This document shows positions 27,116 to 36,123 of a stretch of 38,059 bases of DNA, piece by piece (position 1 is the stretch's first letter; every line of letters begins with the position of its first letter). Source of the DNA: Fidelibacterota bacterium (GTDB taxonomy: Bacteria; Fidelibacterota; Marinisomatia; Marinisomatales; TCS55). The stretch spans positions 1-38,059 of the forward strand of contig JABGZQ010000044.1 of NCBI GenBank assembly GCA_018674655.1. The letters are read 5' to 3'. A program made the position numbers and the translations under genes. The notes under the pieces are model-generated. The model saw only the letters and a list, made by a program, of their open reading frames with translations. It made no database searches and was not told the DNA's origin.

Positions 27116-27997
27116 CTATTCGAATAAAGATGATTCCATTGCAAGAAGGGTTTTGGCTTTTTCCTGCTCATTTAAATTTTCAGGAGATACATCTGGCAAT
27201 AGGGTTGGATCCGATTGAAGAACAAACTGTAAATCTTTCACAAATAATTCGCGATTACCACTTTTGGTGTGAAGGTATTGTGCACGAATCACATATGTAC
27301 CCAAATAATTTGGACTGCCGGAAATTGAATACTCGAAATTATTGATTGAATGAATAAGATCTACACCGGGCAGTCTGGCATAGATGCCGCCAAATATTCT
27401 ATTTGCACCATGATAATAAAAATTGGGGTTTAGGGATAAAATTCGGTGTAATGCTGTTTCAATAATTTCTCTTTGGCTCAACCGCTCCATAACCGGCTTT
27501 GTGACAAGATATCGAGAAAAGTTTGCTACCCACCAATACAAATATGGAACCAATTCTTGAGATGTATTTTCGATACCACCAATTATTTTTGCTGTGGAGT
27601 CGCCATTCGTCAATGCATATCCTTCTTGGTAAGAATCTGTAGCTATAATAAAATCCCAGGCAGATTCTATACCTTCCATAAATAATAAATCAGACTTAAA
27701 AGGATCCGTTTCAATGTAATAACCAATATAGTGGCATGCTCTGGAATAAAGTTCCGCCACATCTCCATTGTTAGGATCCTGATCATAGGCTTTGGATAAA
27801 AACAATCGAGCCATTTTTGCATCTTCCGGGTTAACGCGCTTTTCCCAATGAGATTGTCCTTTTTCAACTAAAAATTGGATATTTTGATCCGTAGAGGTAT
27901 ATGCACCAAAGGATCCAGTTTTTATTGTACAACCGGACACGATCAAGCAGGTTCCAATTAAGATAATATAAATTTGGTTTTTCATGTGAATCATCAT
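27116..27997 (-). CDS. TatT-like lipoprotein (TRAP-transporter-associated TPR-type)
   Basis: The 293-residue lipoprotein has a signal peptide ending in the lipobox VSGC, C23 being lipidated. The helical body resembles the TatT family, with LVPYLYWWVANFSRYL, a LNPNFYYHGANRIFGGIYARLPG turn (similar to DPxYFYGGAHRxLGxxYAxxPG) and SPNYLGTYVIRAQY. TatT proteins are periplasmic partners of some TRAP transporters and form trimeric TPR-like structures. No TRAP transporter genes are visible in this window. Starts at 27997 or, 12 bases later, 27985. Ends 43 bases before the DUF2953 gene on the same strand. Confidence 0.72.
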   Translation of the reverse strand: MMIHMKNQIYIILIGTCLIVSGCTIKTGSFGAYTSTDQNIQFLVEKGQSHWEKRVNPEDAKMARLFLSKAYDQDPNNGDVAELYSRACHYIGYYIETDPFKSDLLFMEGIESAWDFIIATDSYQEGYALTNGDSTAKIIGGIENTSQELVPYLYWWVANFSRYLVTKPVMERLSQREIIETALHRILSLNPNFYYHGANRIFGGIYARLPGVDLIHSINNFEYSISGSPNYLGTYVIRAQYLHTKSGNRELFVKDLQFVLQSDPTLLPDVSPENLNEQEKAKTLLAMESSLFE

Positions 27998-28072
27998 GCC
28001 GGATCAAGGCTGATGAATTACTCCTGAAATTGGTTAAATTCCTCCTATAAGTTAATCAATATTATAGGGTAA

Positions 28073-29011
28073 ATGGAAAAGACTATTGAAATGAAAGGTA
28101 TGGATCTGGGCATGTTATTTGGTCCGGCAGATGCAAATTTGAAACTGGTTGAAGGTGCCTTTGCCAGTAAAATTATTGTGCGAGGCAATATTATCAAAAT
28201 TGACGGGGATGAAAAAGAAGTTCCTGTGATTCATGAAGTATTCCATGAAATGGGATCAACGCTCAATCGAAAAGGATCCCTCACTCAGGAAGATGTAAAA
28301 ACATTGATTCGTGTTTCTGCTGTACAAAATGGGCATGAAACGCAGCAATTGGATACGGTAGTTCATTATGGGCGAAAAGGCGCCATTACCGCTCGGACGG
28401 ATGGGCAAAAAACATATATTCAAACTGTTAGAAAAAATGATATCGTTTTTTCAGTTGGGCCTGCCGGAACAGGAAAAACATACTTGGCTGTGGCATTTGC
28501 TGTGGCTGCTTTGGATAATCGCGAAGTGGATCGTATTATTCTCTGTCGCCCGGCGGTAGAAGCAGGCGAAAACCTTGGATTCCTCCCAGGCGATCTCAAA
28601 GAAAAAGTCGACCCTTATTTAACTCCCCTTTATGATGCATTGGGTGATATGATGCCCGCCACGCGTTTGAAGCCACTTTTGGCTAACAATACGATTGAAA
28701 TCATTCCTTTGGCTTATATGCGGGGTCGGACCCTTAATAATGCGTTCATGATTTTGGATGAAGCCCAAAATGCCACCACCATACAAATGAAAATGTTTCT
28801 CACGCGATTGGGCGTGAATTCCAGAGCGATTATTACGGGAGATATCACCCAGATTGATTTACCTTCAAAATCAAAATCGGGTTTACTGCAAGTGATCGAT
28901 CTATTACAGGGAATTGACGGACTTGGATTTTGCAAATTGGATGCATCGGATGTGGTGCGCCATAAACTGGTGAGGGATATTATAAAGGCCTATGATCATA
29001 AGGATGAGTAA
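28073..29011 (+). CDS. phoH: PhoH family ATPase
   Basis: A 312-residue PhoH-type P-loop protein. The N-terminal KH-like region (about 25-90) precedes the Walker A GPAGTGKTYLAV (129-140). ILCRPAVEAGENLGFLPGDLKEKVDPYLTPLYDAL is the family signature (key CRPAVEAGE and GDLKEKVDPY). FMILDEAQNATTIQMKMFLTRLG holds Walker B, and GDITQIDLP ends the core. It is cytoplasmic and implicated in RNA handling; the exact role is unsettled. It is divergent from the TatT gene. In many genomes phoH precedes ybeY, but here nothing of the kind follows. Confidence 0.92.
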   Translation: MEKTIEMKGMDLGMLFGPADANLKLVEGAFASKIIVRGNIIKIDGDEKEVPVIHEVFHEMGSTLNRKGSLTQEDVKTLIRVSAVQNGHETQQLDTVVHYGRKGAITARTDGQKTYIQTVRKNDIVFSVGPAGTGKTYLAVAFAVAALDNREVDRIILCRPAVEAGENLGFLPGDLKEKVDPYLTPLYDALGDMMPATRLKPLLANNTIEIIPLAYMRGRTLNNAFMILDEAQNATTIQMKMFLTRLGVNSRAIITGDITQIDLPSKSKSGLLQVIDLLQGIDGLGFCKLDASDVVRHKLVRDIIKAYDHKDE

Positions 29012-29241
29012 CCATCAAACCGTAATAATAAATGTCATCTAAATGCATTAAATAAAATCTAATAATCGTATTAACTTCTTGGCACTTTTGAAGGCTAAAT
29101 TTCGGTGTGTGCCCACCAAAATTATCTGAAATAAAAATAAGAAATATTGTTCATTGATTAAGCACATTCAATTTCGCGGCTTGCCCGTCTACTCAGCATT
29201 CGCTGACTATACCACTCTACCCAAAATATGAGAGATGATTT
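29012..29241. other. unexplained 230-base intergenic region
   Basis: Between phoH and the thiolase gene there is no open reading frame of note. I see only a small hairpin (TCAGC 29193-29197, loop ATTC, GCTGA 29202-29206) in a somewhat richer-GC patch (29170-29222). The patch does not fold as a tRNA on either strand, and the T-arm pattern is absent. A promoter for the thiolase unit is expected here but I cannot point to one. Confidence 0.4.
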
Positions 29242-30426
29242 ATGTCTGAATTAAGAGATGTCGTAATTGTTTCTGCCAAGCGTACACCCGTAGGCGCATT
29301 CCAAGGCTCATTGTCATCTATTGCAGCGCCACAACTGGGAGCTACGGCAATCAAGGCTGTTCTGAACGAAACAAAAATTGATATAGATTCTATTGATGAG
29401 GTAATCATGGGGAATGCCCTTTCTGCTGGGCAAGGTCAAGCACCCGCAAGACAAGCGGCATTGGGTGCTGGGTTACCTGATTCTGTTGAATGTTTGACCA
29501 TTAATAAAATGTGTGGCTCCGGATTGAAAGCGGTCATGCTGGCAACGCAAGCTATTCAGACAGGCGATGCGGATATTATTATCGCCGGCGGTATGGAAAA
29601 CATGACTCAGGCACCATATTTATTGCCGAAGGGTCGAGAAGGTCATCGATTGGGGCATGGTCAAGTTCTTGATTCTATGATTAAGGATGGTCTCTGGGAT
29701 GCATACAACGATAAGCATATGGGAAATTGTGCTGAATTGTGTGCCAGTGAAAAGAATTACAGTCGGGAAGATCAGGATGCATTTGCCAAAATATCCTATA
29801 CTCGCGCGCAATCTGCCTTGGAAAATGGCTCTTTTTCTGATGAAATAGTTTCTGTCCCTGTACCTCAGCGTAAGGGAGAACCAATCATAGTAGATGCTGA
29901 CGAAGAACCGAGTCGCGCCAATTTTGAAAAGATGGAATTCCTTAGACCTGCTTTCGAAAAAGACGGGACCATCACCGCGGCCAACGCATCCAAGATTAAT
30001 GATGGTGCTGCTGCTATTTTGATTATGTCGGGGGAAAAAGCGAAAGAATTGGAGTTAACTCCTTTGGCTGTTATTGGTGCGCAAGCGTCTGCAGCCCATG
30101 CGCCGGAATGGTTTACCACTGCCCCCAGCAAAGCTATTTCAAAAGTATTAGAAAAAGCGGGTATAAAAGCGGAAGCAATAGATTTATGGGAAATCAATGA
30201 AGCATTTGCTCCCGTAGCCATGGCGGCCATGGATGATTTTAATTTAAGCCACGATAAAGTGAACGTAAATGGGGGTGCCATCGCCATTGGTCATCCAATA
30301 GGCGGAAGTGGTGCACGCATTTTGACTACTTTAATTCATGCGATGAAAATTAGGGGAGCACATACAGGTTTGGCCACCTTGTGTATTGGTGGTGGGGAAG
30401 CTTCTGCCTTAATTCTTACGAGATAA
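29242..30426 (+). CDS. atoB: acetyl-CoA C-acetyltransferase (thiolase)
   Basis: A 394-residue thiolase II-type enzyme that condenses or cleaves acetoacetyl-CoA. The acylated cysteine is C91 in NKMCGSGLKAV. The second site has H351 in AIGHPIGGSG and C381 in CIGGGEA; NEAFAPVA carries the NEAF motif. GGMENMTQAPYLLP is typical of biosynthetic thiolases (AtoB/PhaA/ThlA). It lies 3 bases before an acyl-CoA dehydrogenase gene, so the pathway could be acetoacetyl-CoA, butyryl-CoA or branched-chain acyl-CoA metabolism. The exact chain length is not readable, and the gene symbol is by similarity only. Confidence 0.92.
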   Translation: MSELRDVVIVSAKRTPVGAFQGSLSSIAAPQLGATAIKAVLNETKIDIDSIDEVIMGNALSAGQGQAPARQAALGAGLPDSVECLTINKMCGSGLKAVMLATQAIQTGDADIIIAGGMENMTQAPYLLPKGREGHRLGHGQVLDSMIKDGLWDAYNDKHMGNCAELCASEKNYSREDQDAFAKISYTRAQSALENGSFSDEIVSVPVPQRKGEPIIVDADEEPSRANFEKMEFLRPAFEKDGTITAANASKINDGAAAILIMSGEKAKELELTPLAVIGAQASAAHAPEWFTTAPSKAISKVLEKAGIKAEAIDLWEINEAFAPVAMAAMDDFNLSHDKVNVNGGAIAIGHPIGGSGARILTTLIHAMKIRGAHTGLATLCIGGGEASALILTR

Positions 30427-30429
30427 AAT

Positions 30430-31575
30430 ATGGATTTTAATTTAACAGAAGAACAAGAGCTGATCCAAAAAACGGCACGAGAATTTGCCTTAGATCATTT
30501 ACGTCCTGGCGTCATTGAACGGGATGAAATAGCTGAATTCCCCGCCGAACAAATAAAGATAATGGGCGAACTCGGATTTATGGGCATGATGATCCCAGAG
30601 GAATATGGTGGGGCAGGATTGGATACAGTTTCATATTGCTTAGCGATGGAAGAGATATCCAAAGCGGATGCCTCAGCCGCCGTCGTGATGTCTGTGAATA
30701 ACTCCCTCGTTTGCCAACTTTTATATAAATATGCCAATGAAGAACAAAAACAGAAATATTTAACGAAATTAGCCAGCGGCGAATTACTGGGTGCTTTTTC
30801 ACTGTCGGAGCCTCAATCCGGTTCGGATGCCAGTAATATGCGAACATTTGCCGAACGAAATGGTGATAATTATATCGTTAATGGAACTAAGAACTGGGTA
30901 ACGAATGGAATTAGTTCAGATATTGTAATTCTTATGTGTATGACAGAAAAAAATGTGGGCTACAAGGGGATTTCCACTTTTATTGTTGAAAAAAGTAATG
31001 GAGGGTTTTCCACAGGAAAAAAAGAAGATAAGCTTGGGATTCGCGGTTCTGATACCTGTGAATTATATTTTGATGATTGCAAGGTACCCATCGAAAATCG
31101 ATTGGGAGATGATGGGGAAGGATTTAAAATCGCTTTAGGTACTTTGGATGGTGGCAGGGTTGGTATAGCCACCCAAGCATTGGGCATTGCAGCTGAATCG
31201 TTGGCTCGATCAATTGAATATGCGAAGGAACGCAAACAGTTTGGTAAAAAGATCGGACAATTTGGTGCGATTCAAAGCAAGTTAGCTCAAATGGCGATTC
31301 ATGTGGATGCAGCCCGTTTATTAATCCACCGTTCAGCAAAGTTAAAGGATGAAGGAAAACCGTTTGGAAAAGAAGCGGCTATGGCAAAAAACTTTGCATC
31401 AAAAGTTGCCATGGATGCCTCTACCCAATGTGTTCAAATTTTTGGGGGTACTGGTTATATGAAAGATACAGGTGTAGAGCGTCTCATGCGGGATGCCAAG
31501 ATAACCCAAATTTATGAGGGAACTTCTGAAATACAGGAAATGGTTATTGCGCGAGCTTTATTAGAAGGAAAATAG
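30430..31575 (+). CDS. acyl-CoA dehydrogenase (short/branched-chain type)
   Basis: FAD enzyme that introduces the alpha-beta double bond into acyl-CoA and passes electrons to ETF. The 381-residue length, the start FNLTEEQELIQKTAREFA, GAFSLSEPQSGSDASNM and IYEGTSEIQEMVIAR (catalytic base probably E363) fit the butyryl-CoA/short-chain branch (FGGTGYMKDTGVERLMRD also present). Isovaleryl- or isobutyryl-CoA use is possible given the aminotransferase next door. Starts 3 bases after the thiolase stop and ends 5 bases before the BCAT ATG. No etfAB in view. Confidence 0.9.
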   Translation: MDFNLTEEQELIQKTAREFALDHLRPGVIERDEIAEFPAEQIKIMGELGFMGMMIPEEYGGAGLDTVSYCLAMEEISKADASAAVVMSVNNSLVCQLLYKYANEEQKQKYLTKLASGELLGAFSLSEPQSGSDASNMRTFAERNGDNYIVNGTKNWVTNGISSDIVILMCMTEKNVGYKGISTFIVEKSNGGFSTGKKEDKLGIRGSDTCELYFDDCKVPIENRLGDDGEGFKIALGTLDGGRVGIATQALGIAAESLARSIEYAKERKQFGKKIGQFGAIQSKLAQMAIHVDAARLLIHRSAKLKDEGKPFGKEAAMAKNFASKVAMDASTQCVQIFGGTGYMKDTGVERLMRDAKITQIYEGTSEIQEMVIARALLEGK

Positions 31576-31580
31576 TGAAC

Positions 31581-32609
31581 ATGACAAAACAAAATATTGA
31601 CTGGGATGCCTTAGGGTTTGGCGTTTATCCAACCCGTAGTATGTGGCAAAGCACATGTCCCATAAACGGTGATTGGGCCGATGGCAGTTTAATTCCTTAT
31701 GGAAATATTGAAATTTCACCTGCGGCAGGCGTATTGAATTATGGTCAGGGTGTTTTTGAAGGCATGAAGGCATATCACTCTGCTAAAGATAGAATTGTTC
31801 TTTTTCGCCCAAATATGAATGGGAAACGAATTGCTAACTCAAGCCATAGATTATGCATGCCAGAGTTGAAGACAGATTATTTTTTGAATGCGGTTGAGCA
31901 AGTTGTTAGTGATAATTCTGATTTTATTCCTCCCTATGGAAAAGGCGGATTATATATTCGTCCGATCGTATGGGGTACATCACCGACATTGGGCGTAGCT
32001 CCTGCCAGCAAATATACATTTATGATATATACAGCACCGGTTGGCTCTTACTTTAAAGGGAATATAAAGCCACTAAACTTAATTGCTTCCGATTCCTACC
32101 ATAGAGCCGCACCTAAGGGGATTGGTAATGTGAAAGCTATCGGTAATTATTCAGCATCTCTTCGACCCGTCATCGAAGCGAAGACACAGGGGTTTGATGA
32201 AGTATTATATCTGAAAGCGGATGATGAACGATTGGTGGAAGAAGTGGGTTCAGCCAATATTTTTATGCGAAAGGGGAATCAATTGGTAACACCCAAATTA
32301 TCTGGCTCAATTCTACCTGGGGTGACGCGTGATTCTATTATTCAATTGGCCCAGGATCGATTGGGACTACAAGTTGAAGAGGGGGAATTGCTCTTGAGTG
32401 ATGTTTTTTCCGCAGATGAAATATTCTGCACCGGAACAGCAGTAGTGGTGACGCCAGTGGGTCAGGTGACATTTCGAGGTAAAACCCATACAATAAATGA
32501 TGGGAACATGGGTGAAGCAGCAACGGAATTAAGAAAAACATTATTGGGAATTCAACGAGAAGACATTGATGATCCATATGGTTGGGTTCATGAAGTTAAA
32601 ACTACATAA
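31581..32609 (+). CDS. ilvE: branched-chain-amino-acid aminotransferase
   Basis: PLP enzyme moving the amino group between Leu/Ile/Val and 2-oxoglutarate. The 342-residue product is the longer type II (eukaryote-like, BcaT) form: GVFEGMKAY, YIRPIVWGT, AAPKGIGNVKAIGNYSAS with the PLP lysine K185, and EEVGSANIFM. The ATG at 31581 has AGAAGGAAA at good spacing; a GTG at 31575 overlapping the previous stop is possible. Fold type IV. Tight linkage to the dehydrogenase suggests branched-chain catabolism, or supply of branched acyl-CoA primers; that is inference. Confidence 0.92.
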   Translation: MTKQNIDWDALGFGVYPTRSMWQSTCPINGDWADGSLIPYGNIEISPAAGVLNYGQGVFEGMKAYHSAKDRIVLFRPNMNGKRIANSSHRLCMPELKTDYFLNAVEQVVSDNSDFIPPYGKGGLYIRPIVWGTSPTLGVAPASKYTFMIYTAPVGSYFKGNIKPLNLIASDSYHRAAPKGIGNVKAIGNYSASLRPVIEAKTQGFDEVLYLKADDERLVEEVGSANIFMRKGNQLVTPKLSGSILPGVTRDSIIQLAQDRLGLQVEEGELLLSDVFSADEIFCTGTAVVVTPVGQVTFRGKTHTINDGNMGEAATELRKTLLGIQREDIDDPYGWVHEVKTT

Positions 32610-32620
32610 GTATATTTTTA

Positions 32621-33073
32621 ATGGGTAAAGAACATCCACGTCGATTGGGACGAAAAGTTGTCCTTGAAGCATTATATGCCTATGAAATATCAGGGGAAGA
32701 TCGTGCAAAGGTATTAAATGATGCCATACACCGAAAATCCTACGATGATAAAACGAAATTATTTATTGTAGAATTATTTGATGCAGCAATGGATCATAAA
32801 GAATGGTGTGAAACAGAAATAAAAACCAGACTTAATAATTGGGAGTTCGATCGCGTTGCCATCTTGGATCGTTTGCTTTTGGTTGAAGCAATGAGTGAAA
32901 TATATTTTATAGAGGATGTACCCCCAAAAGTTTCTATTTCTGAGGCAATTGAAATTGCCAAACAATACAGTACAGAAGAAAGTCCCGGCTTTGTAAATGG
33001 GGTATTAGATAATGTATATAAATCAATGGCAAAAAAAGCCAAGGAAAAAATTCATGATACAAAATTTGATTAA
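32621..33073 (+). CDS. nusB: transcription antitermination factor NusB
   Basis: All-helical RNA-binding protein that works with NusE (S10) at boxA of rRNA operons. 150 residues. The N-terminal RLGRKVVLEALYAYEIS and the family signature AILDRLLLVEAMSEIYFIEDVPPKVSISEAIEIAKQYSTEESPGFVNGVLD (key IPxxVxINEAIELAKxY-like and SPGFVNGVLD) are plain. Usual ribH neighbours are absent. It starts 11 bases after ilvE and overlaps secA by 20 bases. Confidence 0.95.
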   Translation: MGKEHPRRLGRKVVLEALYAYEISGEDRAKVLNDAIHRKSYDDKTKLFIVELFDAAMDHKEWCETEIKTRLNNWEFDRVAILDRLLLVEAMSEIYFIEDVPPKVSISEAIEIAKQYSTEESPGFVNGVLDNVYKSMAKKAKEKIHDTKFD

Positions 33074-36000
33074 AAAAGTTTTTGGCACCCGTTCGGATCG
33101 GGAAATGAAGCAGTTACTGCCATTGGTGGGTGAAGTCAATCAAATGGCCGAAAATCTTGTGTCAAAATCTGATGATGAATTAAGAGAGCGAGCCCAAGAA
33201 CTAAAAGAAGCCATCTTTGGGGCCAGGAAAAAGGCTGAGGAAAAAGCAGCCAAAGAAATAAATGATAAAGATGAAGCACATAAATTTATCTTATTAGCAG
33301 AACATGACAAACTGGAAGAAATCCTGCCGGAAGCATTTGCTATGGTGAAAGAAACGTGTCGGCGAATGTGTGGGACAAGTTGGAAAGTAGTTGGTCGGGA
33401 ATTGAGTTGGGAAATGGTACCGTTTGATGTTCAAATTATAGGTGGTATCATTCTTCATAGGGGAAATGTTACAGAGATGAAAACCGGTGAAGGAAAAACA
33501 TTGGTTGCGGCTTTTCCCATTTTCCTCAATGCGCTTACGGGTCGAGGGGTTCATTTAATCACAGTCAATGATTACTTAGCTCAGCGAGATGCGGAATGGA
33601 TGGGTGAGGTTTATAAACGGCTTGGTTTATCTGTCGGTTTCATTTTAAATAATATGACACCGGACCAAAGACGTGAAAACTACAATCGTGATATTACTTA
33701 CGGGACCAATAATGAATTTGGATTCGATTATCTCAGGGATAATATGTCTTTGCAGAAAGAAGACCAGGTTCAGCGGGATCACGCCTACGCTATTGTAGAT
33801 GAAGTAGACTCCGTACTTATTGATGAGGCGCGTACACCGCTGATTATCTCTGGAGCGGTAGATGCACCAGTGGATACATCTTTTAAAGACCTGCGGCCCC
33901 TTGTCCAAAATCTGGTTAGACAGCAAAATGCACTAATTTCCAAAATCGTTTCTGAAGGTGAAGCTTTCTTGAAAGAAGAGAAAGATCGGGATGCTGGATA
34001 TAAATTACTCCAAGCGTTGCGGGGACAGCCCAAACATCCAAAGGTTATGAAAATTTTCCAAGAAGCGGGCACCAAGAAATTAGCACATCAGGTTGAGTCA
34101 GAATTTTTACGAGATAAAAAACTCCATGAAGTTGATGATGATTTATTTTTTAGTATTGATGAAAAAACACATGTCATTGATATAACTGAAAAAGGGCGTA
34201 ATGCATTAGCGCCGGATTCTCCTGAAACGTTTGTCATTCCCGACTTGGGAGAGATGCTACATGATATTGATGAAAATGAATCCTTATCAAAGTTAGAAAA
34301 AGATCAGGAAAAAGAAAAAGCGCACCAACTACATGGGGATCGATCTGGACGAATACACAACATGACACAATTGCTTCGTGCTTATACACTTTATGAAAAA
34401 GATGTGGAATATGTCGTGCAGGATGGTCGCGTACAAATCGTGGATGAATTTACTGGTCGTATTCTCGCTGGTCGTAGATACAGCGATGGTTTGCATCAAG
34501 CATTAGAAGCGAAGGAAAATGTTACAGTTGAAAGGGAGACCCAAACTCTTGCCACCATTACGATCCAAAATTATTTTAGGATGTATGATAAACTGGCCGG
34601 CATGACCGGAACTGCTGAAACAGAAGCAGAAGAATTTGGATCCATTTATAACCTAGAAGTTGTTGTAATTCCAACCCATCGCACCATCGTCCGGGATGAT
34701 CGTGAAGATTTAATATATAAAACAACGAGAGAAAAATATAATGCAGTTGTTGAAGAAATTACATCTTGTCATCACAAAGGGCAGCCATCTCTAGTCGGGA
34801 CCATTTCTGTAGAAGCATCCGAATTACTTTCTCGTATGTTAAAACGAAAAGGAATTCCCCATAATGTGTTGAATGCAAAACAGCACAAAAGTGAAGCCGA
34901 AATTGTGGCGCGTGCAGGACAAAAAGGGGCTGTAACAATTGCCACAAATATGGCAGGTCGTGGTACAGATATTAAATTGGGTGAAGGTGTTCTTGATGCA
35001 GGCGGTCTCCATATTATTGGGACAGAGCGCCACGAATCCCGTCGGATTGACCTTCAGCTACGGGGCCGATCCGGCCGACAGGGTGATCCAGGATCCAGCG
35101 TATTTTACTTATCATTAGAAGATGATTTGATGCGCCTATTTAATAGTGAACGTATCGCCAGCATTATGGATCGACTTGGTGCGGAAGAAGGAGAAGTGAT
35201 TACCGCTAAAATGGTGACCCGTGCGATTGAAAATGCCCAGAAAAAAGTTGAACAGCGAAACTTTGGTATTCGCAAACATTTGTTAGAATATGATGATGTA
35301 ATGAACCAACAGCGTCAGGTGGTATATGATATTCGGAACCAATCACTTAATGATGAAGATATTTCCGATACAGTCACTGGTATGGTAGACGAATATGTGG
35401 ATGATGAACTGCGACGAATGGAAGATACAACTCCTCAAAATTGGGATTGGGAAAACCTAAGACAAAACCTCTCTTCCCATCTTTTGGTAGATGCTGACTA
35501 CGAATCTGTAAAGGAATTTTCTGAAAGCGATGAAGTTTCTATAGAGGATACGCGAAATTATATATTAAAACAGGCAAAAGAGGTTTACCAAACAAGGGAA
35601 TCGTTACTTCCAACAGATGTCATGCGTGGATTTGAAAAATTTGTCATGCTCCGTACCATTGATGAAAAATGGAAAGACCATTTATATGCCATGGATCAAT
35701 TACGCGAGGGGATTAATCTGAGAGCTTATGGTCAGAAAAATCCACTGTTAGAATATAAATCTGAAGGATTTCAAATGTTTCAGCAGATGATGATTGATAC
35801 CACAGAAGAAACAGTTCAGCGGTTATATAGAACGCAAATCCGAGGTATGGAAGCAGCACCTGAAATGCCCGCAAATCGTGCTCGAAATGTTCAAACTCAG
35901 CATGATGAAACCACGGGGATGGGGTTTTCTGGACCATCCATGCAAGAGCAGGCCGCCGCATCTTCCGGTGTTCCCAAACAACCCGTGCATGCAGATGAAA

Positions 36001-36110
36001 AAATTGGTCGAAACGTAAAAGTAAAATTGGTTAGCCCTAGCGGGAAACAAGTAGAAATTAAATATAAAAAATTACAGCAATATTTGAATCAGGGTTATAC
36101 CCAAGTCTAA
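33054..36110 (+). CDS. secA: preprotein translocase ATPase SecA
   Basis: Motor driving proteins through SecYEG, 1018 residues. The ATG at 33054, inside nusB, is chosen for MIQNLIKKVFGTRSDRE (typical start) and AAGGA 8 bases upstream. Walker A MKTGEGKT is at 142-149; then ITYGTNNEFGFDYLRDN, DEVDSVLIDEARTPLIISG (Walker B region), VDEFTGRILAGRRYSDGLHQA, NMAGRGTDIKLG and QLRGRSGRQGDPGSS. An FCB-like acidic/charged insertion lies in the first ATPase domain (about 285-420). The C-terminus begins KIGRN as in the zinc tail but continues VKVKLVSPSG and so lacks the CxCxS...CH/CC zinc site. Confidence 0.97.
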   Translation: MIQNLIKKVFGTRSDREMKQLLPLVGEVNQMAENLVSKSDDELRERAQELKEAIFGARKKAEEKAAKEINDKDEAHKFILLAEHDKLEEILPEAFAMVKETCRRMCGTSWKVVGRELSWEMVPFDVQIIGGIILHRGNVTEMKTGEGKTLVAAFPIFLNALTGRGVHLITVNDYLAQRDAEWMGEVYKRLGLSVGFILNNMTPDQRRENYNRDITYGTNNEFGFDYLRDNMSLQKEDQVQRDHAYAIVDEVDSVLIDEARTPLIISGAVDAPVDTSFKDLRPLVQNLVRQQNALISKIVSEGEAFLKEEKDRDAGYKLLQALRGQPKHPKVMKIFQEAGTKKLAHQVESEFLRDKKLHEVDDDLFFSIDEKTHVIDITEKGRNALAPDSPETFVIPDLGEMLHDIDENESLSKLEKDQEKEKAHQLHGDRSGRIHNMTQLLRAYTLYEKDVEYVVQDGRVQIVDEFTGRILAGRRYSDGLHQALEAKENVTVERETQTLATITIQNYFRMYDKLAGMTGTAETEAEEFGSIYNLEVVVIPTHRTIVRDDREDLIYKTTREKYNAVVEEITSCHHKGQPSLVGTISVEASELLSRMLKRKGIPHNVLNAKQHKSEAEIVARAGQKGAVTIATNMAGRGTDIKLGEGVLDAGGLHIIGTERHESRRIDLQLRGRSGRQGDPGSSVFYLSLEDDLMRLFNSERIASIMDRLGAEEGEVITAKMVTRAIENAQKKVEQRNFGIRKHLLEYDDVMNQQRQVVYDIRNQSLNDEDISDTVTGMVDEYVDDELRRMEDTTPQNWDWENLRQNLSSHLLVDADYESVKEFSESDEVSIEDTRNYILKQAKEVYQTRESLLPTDVMRGFEKFVMLRTIDEKWKDHLYAMDQLREGINLRAYGQKNPLLEYKSEGFQMFQQMMIDTTEETVQRLYRTQIRGMEAAPEMPANRARNVQTQHDETTGMGFSGPSMQEQAAASSGVPKQPVHADEKIGRNVKVKLVSPSGKQVEIKYKKLQQYLNQGYTQV

Positions 36111-36123
36111 GCGAAAGATTATA

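Noticed and set aside
29170-29222. tRNA-like patch with hairpin
   Set aside because: No acceptor pairing, no TTCGA T-loop and a 4-base anticodon-position loop; it is not a tRNA on either strand.
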